DNA of 64,000 nucleotides. Source: CAIVAT01 sp037128705 (GTDB taxonomy: Bacteria; Bacteroidota; Bacteroidia; Bacteroidales; FEN-979). How positions within the stretch are numbered: position 1 is the stretch's first letter; every line of letters starts with the position of its first letter. Below are positions 28,601 to 36,950 of this stretch, piece by piece. The position numbers and the translations under genes were made by a program. The notes below the pieces were generated by a model that worked only from the letters and a program-made list of their open reading frames with translations, had not been told where the DNA came from and made no database searches. The stretch spans positions 1 through 64,000 of the forward strand of contig JBAXVX010000017.1 of assembly GCA_037128705.1 (NCBI GenBank), read 5' to 3'.

Positions 28601-30753
28601 ACTCTCCTCCCTCACCAACCATCCTCTCCGGTGAAAATTCGGTTTGCAGGGGCTCCACCGGGAAGATCTATACCACCCAACCAGGGAAGTTAAACTATGC
28701 CTGGTCCGTTGCAGGCGGCACCATCACGGCAGGCGGGACCTCAACAAGCAATTCAGCCACGGTTACCTGGAACAGCGCCGGATCACAATCGGTCAGCATC
28801 TCCTATACCGACCCCGCCACGCTCTGTGCAGCAGCGGCGCCTGCACTCTATCCCGTTACAGTAAAACCGCTGCCGGTTCCCACCATTTCCGGACCGGCTG
28901 CCGCCTGTCTGAACTCCCCGGGACCTCAATATTTTACCGAAGCCGGGATGTCGGGTTACCTGTGGACCGTGCCTGGCGGAACTGTGACTCCGGGTCCCAC
29001 TCCCGACCTGATCAATGTTGTTTGGAACACCCTGGGCACGCACACCCTCCTGGTGACCTATACCGGTCTCAACGGATGCAACGCGGAAATACCCAGTCAA
29101 AAACAGGTTCTCGTGAACACGCTTCCTGACCCTATCCTGACAGGAGCAAATACGGTCTGCTCCGGAATCCAAACCACCTATACGACCGATGCGGGCATGC
29201 AAAACTATCTTTGGTCCGTCTCCCCCGGAGGAACAATCAATGGCGGGGGCACAGCTTCTGACAACACGGTAGCCGTAACCTGGAATATCCCCGTCATGCA
29301 GCATGTGAGTGTGAATTATACGATGGGGACAGGCTGCACCGCCCCTGCGCCGAAAGATCTTGGGGTGACGGTAAATCAATCTACCACGCCCGTCATTGAA
29401 CAAAGTCCTGCCGGCCAGGTTTGTGTGTTATCCTCCGCGACCTACACGGCCCAGCCAGGGATGACCGGGTACCAGTGGACCGTGTCTTCGGGTGGAAGTT
29501 TCAGTTCATCCTCCAATTCCAACGTCGTTACGATCCTTTGGAATGGTGTGGGGCCGCAATGGGTCAGTCTGAATTTCACCAATGCCTATGGGTGCAGCGA
29601 CCCTGCGCCGACCCGTTCCGATGTGACGGTAAATTATCTGCCGGTAACTGTAATCACAGCACCAGCAGGGCCCGAATGCGAATCCATCCGGCATCCCTTT
29701 CAGACACCGGCTGATCCGGGCTGCACCTTTACCTGGACCATCAGCCCGCTGAGCCTCGGCACGGTTGCTTCGGGCCAGGGGTCGAATGCAGTGATCATCG
29801 ACTGGCTTTCATCCGGCAATGCCGTCATTCACGTAACCGGGACCAATAACAGTTCGGGTTGTACAACCTCTTCAGATTACACAACCACCGTTTACCCCAT
29901 CTCCCATCCTGTGTTCATCCCCTGTTTCGACCTGGTCACCACGCCCCATGCGAAAAAGTTCACCCTTCGCGGGGCCTCACCCTTCATCGCCGGGCAGAGT
30001 GTTTTCTCGGGTAACAGGGTCAGCCTGAATGTTTCATCGGGTCTGTATGAGTTCGATCCCGACGGCGCCACCCCGGGAGCCTACCCGGTCACCTTCACCT
30101 ATACCAATACCTATGGCTGTCAGGCCAGTCCGCCTGTGGTTGAAATTACAGTGGAGAACAATCCATTCACCTGCGGCGGTTTCCTGACCGATGTCCGCGA
30201 CGGGAAAAAATACAACACTTCGCTCATCGGCGGCAAATGCTGGATGGCCGGGAATCTCACCTTCGGCAATGTCCTTGCTGCCGATTTGCCGTCGACCGAC
30301 AACTGCATCAACGAAAAATACTGTCTGCCGGCTGATGCGGGCTGCACCACGAACGGCGGCCTATACCAGTGGGATGAGCTGATGCGCTATGGCAGCACCT
30401 CGGCAAACCAGGGTGTCTGTCCCCCCGAATGGCATATTCCCTCGGAAACGGAATGGCAATCGCTTCTGCTGGCCGTTGAATCCCTGATTGTTCCCCCGGA
30501 TGGAATTGCCGGGAGTTACATGAAGGATGCTTACCTTGACAATGGTTTCCATGCTTTGCTGGGCGGTCTTTTATATTTCAACGACACCTGGGCCTACACC
30601 TCCGGAAACGTTACCGGAACCCTCTACTGGACCAGCACCCCAAGCGGGACCGACCGCGCCATGGCCCGGGGAATGAACCTCTTCAATCCGAGCGTCTCAA
30701 GGTATACCGCAAGCCGCGCCAATGCCTTCTCTGTGAGATGCGTTAAAGATTAA
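25603..30753 (+). CDS. Giant secreted PKD-like repeat protein with C-terminal FISUMP domain
   Basis: 1716 residues. Signal peptide 1-24 (SAFA-EGT). An N-terminal region (about 25-470) of unknown beta-rich folds follows. Then there are about ten Ig/PKD-like repeats of 83-87 residues (563-648, 651-736, 739-823, 826-911, 914-999, 1002-1087, 1090-1172, 1174-1257, 1259-1344, 1346-1432), most with VC near the start, a YxWxVxGGTIT strand and a VTWN strand. The C-terminus (about 1525-1716) is a FISUMP-type domain (Fibrobacter major paralogous domain: GGKCWMAGNL, GVCPPEWHIPSETEW, FSVRCVKD). No T9SS sorting tail is visible. Probably a surface or extracellular adhesin. Confidence 0.88.
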   Translation: MKDFLKPIFLIVFLSILAIPSAFAEGTPQLNSNNVQSTVLYICNDFAGHCSSGAGIRSQFAAYDNTQSATDAERLYFATLSDEHVYLGFQGAISGGNHIVFRIKNLAGAVVLAEQNLPTSGTGYISNFSQAVNGPNQLPQPPITSGYNAIEFIPLTPGTYYIEFSARNNGNNAIYTGDFNLTLFDITVGNAATHEEKPGRLYSKCWQFYETVNFTGKNYFISDDGIVTSAQFSGMSGGHWIQYCNQTGCGNSSAAWITNRKSLYHQQALFPQYKIFLNSPDPVVFPPATTLGQLIAPLPYGLQNCQTGHIVFHVTVDKPGNAEIGLTFPSPYQPRTLNQAVVAGDNLFDWDGLDGTTPTGLAIPNNTTIQFTVKYINGLTNLPLYDVEQNSSGFTIALVSPAGTTPAVYWDDTNIPSGTNHANPPGCVSPPGCHPWSGSPSGDLNTMNTWWYNVSTSTNPVTIEEYRGPATLVFLQQPPQEFCANTGGHVFSVTPDVNTEEYHWTYTPATGVTINQATPGSAGITLSFGAGASSGVLQVWGTNSNCAATGPTSSLAISINPGPLPTLTGMNQVCAGTGGVVYTTSPGKTNYVWTISAGGTITSGGTSTSNTATVTWNTAGAQSISVGFTDPVTLCPSANPFVLAVTVNPHPLPTLNGSSLVCVGSSGIVYTSDPNKSNYVWTISAGGTITSGGTSTSNTATVTWNTVGAQTVSVSYTDPVTLCQALAPFILNVTVSTLPSPTFTSGLTSVCKGVPGNVYTTQAGMTSYIWAVTGGTITSGGTSASNSATITWTATGVQTVSVNYTYPASSCTAPNPTVLNVTVKPLPTPSVVSGNNSVCQGVPGNIYTTQTGMQNYVWVVSGGTITAGGSATSNSVTVTWNTVGARSVSINYTDPSTGCSAAGPSVFNVTVKALPVPSFISGENSVCLNIPGKVYVTQPAMSSYVWSVSGGVITAGGGASDNSATVTWNAAGAQSIAVSYTNPATLCTAAAPVVFIVTVNSPPSPTILSGENSVCRGSTGKIYTTQPGKLNYAWSVAGGTITAGGTSTSNSATVTWNSAGSQSVSISYTDPATLCAAAAPALYPVTVKPLPVPTISGPAAACLNSPGPQYFTEAGMSGYLWTVPGGTVTPGPTPDLINVVWNTLGTHTLLVTYTGLNGCNAEIPSQKQVLVNTLPDPILTGANTVCSGIQTTYTTDAGMQNYLWSVSPGGTINGGGTASDNTVAVTWNIPVMQHVSVNYTMGTGCTAPAPKDLGVTVNQSTTPVIEQSPAGQVCVLSSATYTAQPGMTGYQWTVSSGGSFSSSSNSNVVTILWNGVGPQWVSLNFTNAYGCSDPAPTRSDVTVNYLPVTVITAPAGPECESIRHPFQTPADPGCTFTWTISPLSLGTVASGQGSNAVIIDWLSSGNAVIHVTGTNNSSGCTTSSDYTTTVYPISHPVFIPCFDLVTTPHAKKFTLRGASPFIAGQSVFSGNRVSLNVSSGLYEFDPDGATPGAYPVTFTYTNTYGCQASPPVVEITVENNPFTCGGFLTDVRDGKKYNTSLIGGKCWMAGNLTFGNVLAADLPSTDNCINEKYCLPADAGCTTNGGLYQWDELMRYGSTSANQGVCPPEWHIPSETEWQSLLLAVESLIVPPDGIAGSYMKDAYLDNGFHALLGGLLYFNDTWAYTSGNVTGTLYWTSTPSGTDRAMARGMNLFNPSVSRYTASRANAFSVRCVKD
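27289..29374 (+). repeat. Tandem ~255-bp coding repeats (PKD-like modules)
   Basis: Eight consecutive modules of the secreted protein are similar at the DNA level as well as in protein. The copies starting near 27289 and 27553 are closest: in both, the stretch coding TISAGGTITSGGTSTSNTATV is the same in amino acids with few silent differences. Two more diverged copies follow to about 29,900. Such arrays expand and contract by recombination and can collapse in assembly. Confidence 0.7.
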
Positions 30754-30804
30754 TCGATCGATTGCTTTATTTCTTTATCTTTACCCGGCTACTACATTGT
30801 GATC

Positions 30805-31434
30805 ATGACGAAGAAAAAAAATCTGTTCATCGCCTTTGAAGGGATTGATGGAAGCGGGAAAAGTACCCAGGCCAGGTTGCTTACCGATCATCTGACCAAA
30901 GAGGGTCATAAAGTCTGGTTCACCTTTGAACCGACCGACAGCCCGATCGGGGTTATCATCCGGAATATCTTCACCCACAAGATGGAGGCTGACCACAGGA
31001 CCATCGCCGGTCTTTTTGTAGCCGACCGGTTGCATCATCTGCTGGAAAAAAACAATGGCGTACTGAAAAAACTGGAGGAGGGCTATACCGTGATTACCGA
31101 CCGCTATTATTTTTCATCGTATGCCTATCACGGAGCTCACATGTCGCTCGATTGGGTGATTGAGGCCAATGCCTTAAGCGCTGAGCTGCTGCGTCCCGAC
31201 ATCAATATCTTCATCGATATATCCCCCGAAATAAGCATGAAGCGGCTTACCAGCGGGAGAAGTTCGCTCGAACTTTTTGAAACCACTGAAAATCTTATCA
31301 AAGTCAGGGATAAGTATTATGAAGCTTTTGAAAAACTGAAGCTGAAGGAACGTGTGTTTATCACGGACGGAAACCGGCCGGCCGAAATGATTGCCGCCGA
31401 TATCCTGAATGAAATCAGGTTACTCGTACCTTAA
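30805..31434 (+). CDS. tmk: Thymidylate kinase
   Basis: A 209-residue dTMP kinase, making dTDP from dTMP with ATP in DNA-precursor synthesis. P-loop FEGIDGSGKSTQ near the N-terminus, the substrate motif DRYYFSSYAYHGA, and a short lid region (RLTSGRSSLELFE). The start at the ATG 30805 was preferred to an in-frame GTG at 30799. The 3' end overlaps the convergent MacB-type permease gene by 15 bp. Confidence 0.93.
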   Translation: MTKKKNLFIAFEGIDGSGKSTQARLLTDHLTKEGHKVWFTFEPTDSPIGVIIRNIFTHKMEADHRTIAGLFVADRLHHLLEKNNGVLKKLEEGYTVITDRYYFSSYAYHGAHMSLDWVIEANALSAELLRPDINIFIDISPEISMKRLTSGRSSLELFETTENLIKVRDKYYEAFEKLKLKERVFITDGNRPAEMIAADILNEIRLLVP

Positions 31435-32640
31435 TGCATCGATCGGGTTGAGACTGGCGGCTTTGCGTGCAGGGTACCAGCCGAAAAAGATACCGATGGC
31501 CGACGAGAATATGAACGACATAAGAATGGATTGGATGGTGATGGCTACCGGCCAGCTCAGAATGTTGGCGATCAGTTGTGAAACCAATACACCCAGGGTT
31601 ACCCCGATAAAACCACCAAGCAGGCTGATCAGCAATGCTTCGAAAAGGAACTGAAGCAAAACATCGCGGCCCCGTGCACCCACGCTCATGCGGATGCCGA
31701 TCTCCCTGGTGCGTTCGGTAACCGATACCAGCATGATGTTCATGATGCCAATGCCGCCCACGAGCAGTGAGATACTTGCAATGGTAGCCAGTAAAATGGT
31801 TAAGATGCCTGAAGTTGCGGTTGCGGCGTTGGCAATGTCGGTCTGGGTGCGGATGGTGAAGTCGGGGTCTTCCGATTGCCCCAGGTTGTGTTTGGCCTTC
31901 AGCACATCGGTGATCTCCTGCGAAGCGGCCGGGATCTTCGATTCTGTTGTAGCGGAGGCCAGCATGCTTTGAATATAGGTGATGGCCATCATGCGTTTCT
32001 GTACCGTGGAAAATGGCGCAATCACCATGTCATCCTGGTCCTGCCCGAAGGCATTTTGTCCCTTCTTCTCGGTGATGCCGATAATTTTAAATGGAATTTT
32101 GTTGATCCGGATGTAGCTGCCGATTGGATCGGCATCGGCACCGAACAGGTTCGTTACCACCGTTTGTCCGACAATGCATACTTTGGAGGCACTCCGGTCG
32201 TCGCTCATGCTGAAGAGGTTGCCACTGGACAATTTCAGATTCCGGATATCAAAATAATTGGGATAAACACCATAAACAGAGGTCCGCCAGTTAAGGTTCC
32301 CCGATACCAGCTGGCCGCTGGTACGTACCTGGGGAGTCACGAAAGCCACGGAAGGACAGCGGTTGGCGATGGCAGCCACATCCTCCAGGGTCATTTTCTG
32401 GGAAGATCCTGCCTCCATGCGCACGCCTCCTGTGCTGCTGGCCTGTGGCCAGATCATCAGGACATTGGTGCCCAGGGTGGAAATTTGCGCCTGGATGCTT
32501 TGCTTCGACCCCTGGCCGATGGCCAGCATGGCAATGACCGATGCCACGCCGATGATGATACCCAGCATCGTGAGAAAGGTCCGCATCTTGTTTTTAGACA
32601 AAGATCGTACAGTCGCTATTAAAAGATTTTTCATTTTCAT
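31420..32640 (-). CDS. MacB-type ABC transporter permease
   Basis: A 406-residue permease. An N-terminal helix (about 14-40), a large periplasmic MacB_PCD domain (about 41-270) and three C-terminal helices of the FtsX family, with the conserved VGGIGIMNIMLVSVTERTRE loop. It provides the membrane part of a MacAB-TolC tripartite exporter (macrolides, peptides or lipoprotein-like substrates in known cases). It overlaps the ATPase gene by 4 bp. Last gene of a six-gene minus-strand run. Confidence 0.92.
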   Translation of the reverse strand: MKMKNLLIATVRSLSKNKMRTFLTMLGIIIGVASVIAMLAIGQGSKQSIQAQISTLGTNVLMIWPQASSTGGVRMEAGSSQKMTLEDVAAIANRCPSVAFVTPQVRTSGQLVSGNLNWRTSVYGVYPNYFDIRNLKLSSGNLFSMSDDRSASKVCIVGQTVVTNLFGADADPIGSYIRINKIPFKIIGITEKKGQNAFGQDQDDMVIAPFSTVQKRMMAITYIQSMLASATTESKIPAASQEITDVLKAKHNLGQSEDPDFTIRTQTDIANAATATSGILTILLATIASISLLVGGIGIMNIMLVSVTERTREIGIRMSVGARGRDVLLQFLFEALLISLLGGFIGVTLGVLVSQLIANILSWPVAITIQSILMSFIFSSAIGIFFGWYPARKAASLNPIDALRYE

Positions 32641-33392
32641 AAGTCATCCTCCTCCACAATAACAGGCATAAGTGCCAATTCCTCCGTGGCATTTCTTTGC
32701 CTTTCCACTTCAATAGCCTTAATAATCCTGCCATCGCGGAATGAAATGTTTCGCTTGGTATAGGCTGCGATATCGGCTTCATGGGTTACAATCACAATGG
32801 TAATCCCCTTCTGATTCAGCTTCTGGAAAATGCCCATCACCTCAAGGCTGGTCCGGGTATCAAGGTTCCCGGTAGGCTCATCGGCCAGGATCACTACCGG
32901 GTTATTCACGAGTGACCGTGCAATGGCCACCCGCTGCTGCTCCCCGCCCGAAAGCTGGTTCGGGAAATGGTGGGCGCGGTCGGCAAGCCCAACTGCTTCG
33001 AGTGCATTCAGCGACCGTTCGCGCATTTCGCGGGAGGTGATCTTTTTGTTGTACATGAGCGGCAATTCGACGTTTTCCAACGCCGAGGTTCGCGACAAGA
33101 GGTTAAAGGATTGAAAAACAAACCCGATTTTATGGTTTCTCAGGTTGGCCAGCTGATCCTTTGAAAGGGTGCTTACATCCACGCCGTCAATCAGGTATTG
33201 ACCCCGGGTAGGGACATCCAGGCAGCCGAGGATATTCATAAAGGTCGATTTACCGGAGCCGCTTTTACCCATGATGGCCACGAAATCATCCTTCAGGATG
33301 TCCGTATTGACTCCCCGGAGGGCATGGACCTCCACATCTCCCATTTTGTAAATCTTGACCAGCGATTTGACCGATATAATGGCTTTGTTCAT
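32637..33392 (-). CDS. ABC transporter ATPase, MacB/LolD type
   Basis: About 251 residues from the ATG at 33392 (MNKAIISVKSL), chosen over an in-frame start at 33440 that would overlap the MacA gene. Walker A GKSGSGKST, signature LSGGEQQRVAIARSL, Walker B VILADEPTGNLD and the H-loop VTHEAD are intact. It powers the MacB-type permease encoded next. In this operon ATPase and permease are separate genes, whereas E. coli MacB has both fused in one polypeptide. Confidence 0.93.
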   Translation of the reverse strand: MNKAIISVKSLVKIYKMGDVEVHALRGVNTDILKDDFVAIMGKSGSGKSTFMNILGCLDVPTRGQYLIDGVDVSTLSKDQLANLRNHKIGFVFQSFNLLSRTSALENVELPLMYNKKITSREMRERSLNALEAVGLADRAHHFPNQLSGGEQQRVAIARSLVNNPVVILADEPTGNLDTRTSLEVMGIFQKLNQKGITIVIVTHEADIAAYTKRNISFRDGRIIKAIEVERQRNATEELALMPVIVEEDDL

Positions 33393-33393
33393 G

Positions 33394-34812
33394 TTATCTT
33401 CCTCCCCTTGGACTGCCGCCTCTCTGCATCTGCGGTGCAAATGGATTTTGCTGTTGTTGCTGCTGGCTGGTCTGTGTTCCCTGCGACGAGGTCATGCTGA
33501 GAACGACCTCCTCTCCCTCCGCTATTTTACCACGGACTTCGGTATTCAGTCCATCCGATATTCCTGTACGAACCCGCCTTGGTTTAATGGAATCCCCTAC
33601 TTTGATCCAGATCATGCCGAAGTTTCCACGCCGGCGTTCACCGCCGCCTGAACCACCCTGCATTCCGCCTGCCGCAGCTCCCGCGGTTCCTCCGCCCATC
33701 ATCATGCCGCCGGATGAAGTCCCCTGGCGACCTGCACTGCCTGCATTACCTCTTTCCATGCCGCCTCCGGTACCATTCCCTGCACCACCCCCGGTTCCGT
33801 TGCCGGAACCCATATGGCGACCGCCTCCCTGGCCCCACATGGCACGTTTTTTCTTGATGGAATCAGGCAGGTTTTTTTCCATCTCGTCGATGTACTCCTG
33901 CGGGGGGCTGAATCTCAGGGCCGTTGCCGGAACCTTCAACACATCCTTCTCCTCCTGCACCATCACGGTAATGTTGGCGGTCATCCCGGGCAACAACTTC
34001 AGGTCGGGATTGGGAACGTCAATGATCACCGTGTAATTCACCACATTCTGGGTAACTACAGGCTGTAACCTGACCTGACGTACGGTTCCGTCGAAGGTGA
34101 GATCAGCATAGGCATCCACACTGAATTTTACTGCCTGGCCGACCTGGATTTTTCCGATATCGCCCTCGTCGATGTTGGCCTGCACCTGCATTTTTGTGAG
34201 GTCGTTGGCAATGGTGAACAGCGTTGGCGTACTGAAACTGGCTGCCACGGTTTGTCCGACATCAACGGCCCTGGATACCACCACCCCGGAAATCGGCGCA
34301 ACGATGGTCGCATACCGAAGGTTGATCCTGGCACGGTTCAGAGCAGCCTGCGAAGAGGAGGCATTGGTTACTGCGGTTTCGTAGGTCGACAGCGACAGGT
34401 CATAGTCAGCCTGTGCCACCACCTTCTGGTCAAACAATACTTTCGTCCGGTCATAATCACGCTTCGCCTGATTTACCTGGATATCCGAACGTTTCAGGGA
34501 TGCCTTTGCATCATCCACCGCCTGGACAAGGAACGTTGTGTCAAGCACGGCAATAACCTCCCCCTCTTTTACGACGGAATTAAAATCAACATAGATCTTT
34601 TTGATGATTCCCGACACCTGGGTTCCAACCTGTACTGTCGTAACGGCCTGCAGCGTTCCGCTGGCCCTGACAGTCACCTGGATATCGCCCTTTTCAATCT
34701 TGGCCGTGCGCCATTCGATCACCGCGCTTTTCTTCTTCCCGAAAATGAATATCACCGCAATCGCAATACCTACGATCGCCACAGCCAGAATAATCCAATA
34801 ACTCTTTTTCAT
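33394..34812 (-). CDS. MacA-type periplasmic adaptor with a Gly-rich insertion
   Basis: A 472-residue membrane-fusion protein. N-terminal anchor helix (about 7-25), biotinyl-lipoyl-like halves flanking a helical hairpin (about 85-165), beta-barrel and membrane-proximal domains. Between about residues 327 and 397 there is an unusual Gly/Met/Asn-rich low-complexity insertion (GGGRHMGSGNGTGGG and similar), and a Gln-rich tail at about 447-456. It links the MacB-type permease to the TolC-like channel encoded upstream. The start of the ATPase gene follows after one base. Confidence 0.9.
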   Translation of the reverse strand: MKKSYWIILAVAIVGIAIAVIFIFGKKKSAVIEWRTAKIEKGDIQVTVRASGTLQAVTTVQVGTQVSGIIKKIYVDFNSVVKEGEVIAVLDTTFLVQAVDDAKASLKRSDIQVNQAKRDYDRTKVLFDQKVVAQADYDLSLSTYETAVTNASSSQAALNRARINLRYATIVAPISGVVVSRAVDVGQTVAASFSTPTLFTIANDLTKMQVQANIDEGDIGKIQVGQAVKFSVDAYADLTFDGTVRQVRLQPVVTQNVVNYTVIIDVPNPDLKLLPGMTANITVMVQEEKDVLKVPATALRFSPPQEYIDEMEKNLPDSIKKKRAMWGQGGGRHMGSGNGTGGGAGNGTGGGMERGNAGSAGRQGTSSGGMMMGGGTAGAAAGGMQGGSGGGERRRGNFGMIWIKVGDSIKPRRVRTGISDGLNTEVRGKIAEGEEVVLSMTSSQGTQTSQQQQQQNPFAPQMQRGGSPRGGR

Positions 34813-34860
34813 AACCTTGACCTTGAAATTTCTAAATTAAATCATAAACCTAAATACTAT

Positions 34861-34876
34861 TTGTCACGCGTCACTA
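34861..34876. repeat. Short fragment of the GTGACGC heptamer family
   Basis: TTGTCACGCGTCACTA at the 3' end of the TolC-like gene matches the core of the repeats at 21750-21900 and 49968-49990 (TTGTCACGCGTCAC). It overlaps the TolC stop codon (34876-34874). It may be a decayed copy, or the seed of a larger one. Confidence 0.5.
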
Positions 34877-36217
34877 AAACTGTATCGCCTTCCCCTGGTA
34901 AAAATCCAGGATCTTCTGCTTGAAGATGTAATCGTATTTCGCCTGGATGAGATTCGACTGGGCCTGGGTGAAATTGTTCTTCTGGATCAGGAAATCGGTG
35001 GCGCTCATCACCCCTACCGTGAATTTCTTCTCTGAATTTTTATAAACCGATTCCACGGAAGTAACCTGCTGTTTGGTGGCTTCGTATTTCTTCACGGAGG
35101 CACGCATATCGGTATAGGTCTGTTCGATGCTCTTGCGCAACACATTTTTTACATTTTGTTCATTGAGCTGCGTGGTGATGAGGTTGATTTTGGCCTTGTC
35201 GATGTTGCTTTTTATCTGCCGGTTGCTGTAGATGGGTATTGAAATTCCCATGGTAAAGGATTGCCCGATGTTGTCCCATACCTGCTCATAAAACGGATAT
35301 CCTTCAGGGTTTACCGCCCCCCCCTTTGTCCGGCTGGAGGCATAGTTGGTATTCATGTTGGCTCCGAGGCTTACGCGGGGCCAGTGAGCTCCCTGTGAAA
35401 CTTTCAGGGCCATCATCGAGGCACTTGTTCTCAGTGATGCGCTGGTAATCTGAGGCTGAACGGTCAGTGATTTCTGGTAGATCTCCTCGTTGGTCAGCAG
35501 GGCCCCGGCTGCCGATTCATCCATCAAGGGAACCACAATCTCGAAATTATCGGTGATGGGAATGTCCATCAGTTGCAAAAGGGTCACCTTGGCCATGTCA
35601 AGCTGGTTCTGTGCCGTGATGACCGCGAGATTGTCGGTGGCCATCTGGGCTTTAATCTGAAGCAGGTCGCTTTCGGGTGACTTGCCGGCATTGACCATCT
35701 TATCGGTCCGGTCGACCTGTGCAGCGGTAGCTGCTTCCTGGCTTTTTGCGGCTGATAGTATTTCACGCGCAAACAGAACCTGCAGATATCCGGTGGTGAT
35801 ATTGAGGATCACATCGTTTTTCGCTTTTTCAATGTCCGAAGCCCCTGCCTGCACATTCAGGCGGTTTTGCCTGATCGTATTTGCATTTTGCAGGCCATTG
35901 AACAGATTATAACTGCTGCTGATGCCCAGGTTGGTTGAATGGTATGCCTCTGTTACAAAGGAGTTGGTGGTCGGATCGACGTTTTTTCCGACATTCAGTG
36001 CTTCGCCTACATTGGCACTGACACTTGGAATGCGGTTGGCTTTTACCTGTTCAAGGGTGACTTTGTTGAGTTCGTTGCTCATGCGGCTCTGATTGACCGA
36101 AATATTCCGTTGCAGCGCCGTGTCAAGGCATTGCTGGAAGGTCCATGGTTTGTTCTGGGCTCCGGCCGGCCCTGCTGTAATAAGCAGGGCGATAAAAAGC
36201 CAGGATGTTCGTTTCAT
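34874..36217 (-). CDS. TolC-family outer-membrane efflux protein
   Basis: A 447-residue protein with a signal peptide (about 1-20, AGAQ) and two outer-membrane efflux (OEP) repeats with long coiled helices (about 130-230 and 330-430). It should form the trimeric outer-membrane channel of the MacAB-type exporter. It starts one base after the LytR-type regulator gene stops, so regulator and exporter share a transcript. Confidence 0.92.
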   Translation of the reverse strand: MKRTSWLFIALLITAGPAGAQNKPWTFQQCLDTALQRNISVNQSRMSNELNKVTLEQVKANRIPSVSANVGEALNVGKNVDPTTNSFVTEAYHSTNLGISSSYNLFNGLQNANTIRQNRLNVQAGASDIEKAKNDVILNITTGYLQVLFAREILSAAKSQEAATAAQVDRTDKMVNAGKSPESDLLQIKAQMATDNLAVITAQNQLDMAKVTLLQLMDIPITDNFEIVVPLMDESAAGALLTNEEIYQKSLTVQPQITSASLRTSASMMALKVSQGAHWPRVSLGANMNTNYASSRTKGGAVNPEGYPFYEQVWDNIGQSFTMGISIPIYSNRQIKSNIDKAKINLITTQLNEQNVKNVLRKSIEQTYTDMRASVKKYEATKQQVTSVESVYKNSEKKFTVGVMSATDFLIQKNNFTQAQSNLIQAKYDYIFKQKILDFYQGKAIQF

Positions 36218-36218
36218 A

Positions 36219-36950
36219 TTATTCGGATGTTTTGTCGTAATGAATGATTTTAAAAAGCTGATCCCGGTAATGGTCGCTGATCGGGATTTCCTTTTTCCCG
36301 ATGGTCAGCATCTGTTTCTGAACAAAGTCAATCTTGTTAAAGGCCACGATGAAGGAGCGGTGAACCCTGATAAATTCATTCGGGGGCAGTTTTTCCTCCA
36401 GCGACTTCATGCTCATCTGGGTAACGATGGGCTTGTCATGGATGTAGATCTTCACATAGTCCTTTAATCCTTCAACATAAAGGATCTCCTGGAGGTTTAT
36501 CTTGTAGAGTTTGTAATCAGCCTTGACAAATAAAAAACCGGCCGGAGCTCCCGGTTCTTTGGCATTGGGTTGATTTGCAGCGCGATCGCGCAGATCGAGG
36601 TATTCCTGAACTTTGTTCACCGCCTTCAGGAAACGCTCAAACGGATAGGGCTTCAGCAGGTAATCGATCACATCGAGGTCAAAACCCTCGGTGGCATAAT
36701 TTGAAAAAGCCGTGGTGAAGATGACCAGGGGTTTGTGCGGAAGGCTTTTTAAAAGCTGTATGCCGGTAATGTCGGGCATCTGGATATCAAGAAAAAGGAG
36801 GTCGATGGATTGGTTGCGTAAAATCTCCATGGCCTCTGCGGCGGAACGGCACGATTGGACCAATTCCAGGAAGGGAACTTTTTTGATGTTATCCTCGATC
36901 AGTTCAAGGGCAAGTCGTTCATCATCGATGGCGAGGCAGCGTATCATCAT
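36219..36950 (-). CDS. LytTR-family response regulator
   Basis: A 243-residue response regulator. The receiver domain (about 1-120) has Asp55 in LLFLDIQMPD and the C-terminal DNA-binding LytTR domain spans about 140-240 (FIRVHRSFIVAFNKID). It starts directly at the end of the LytS-type kinase gene and directly precedes the TolC-MacA-MacB genes, so it probably autoregulates the exporter operon. Confidence 0.93.
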   Translation of the reverse strand: MMIRCLAIDDERLALELIEDNIKKVPFLELVQSCRSAAEAMEILRNQSIDLLFLDIQMPDITGIQLLKSLPHKPLVIFTTAFSNYATEGFDLDVIDYLLKPYPFERFLKAVNKVQEYLDLRDRAANQPNAKEPGAPAGFLFVKADYKLYKINLQEILYVEGLKDYVKIYIHDKPIVTQMSMKSLEEKLPPNEFIRVHRSFIVAFNKIDFVQKQMLTIGKKEIPISDHYRDQLFKIIHYDKTSE

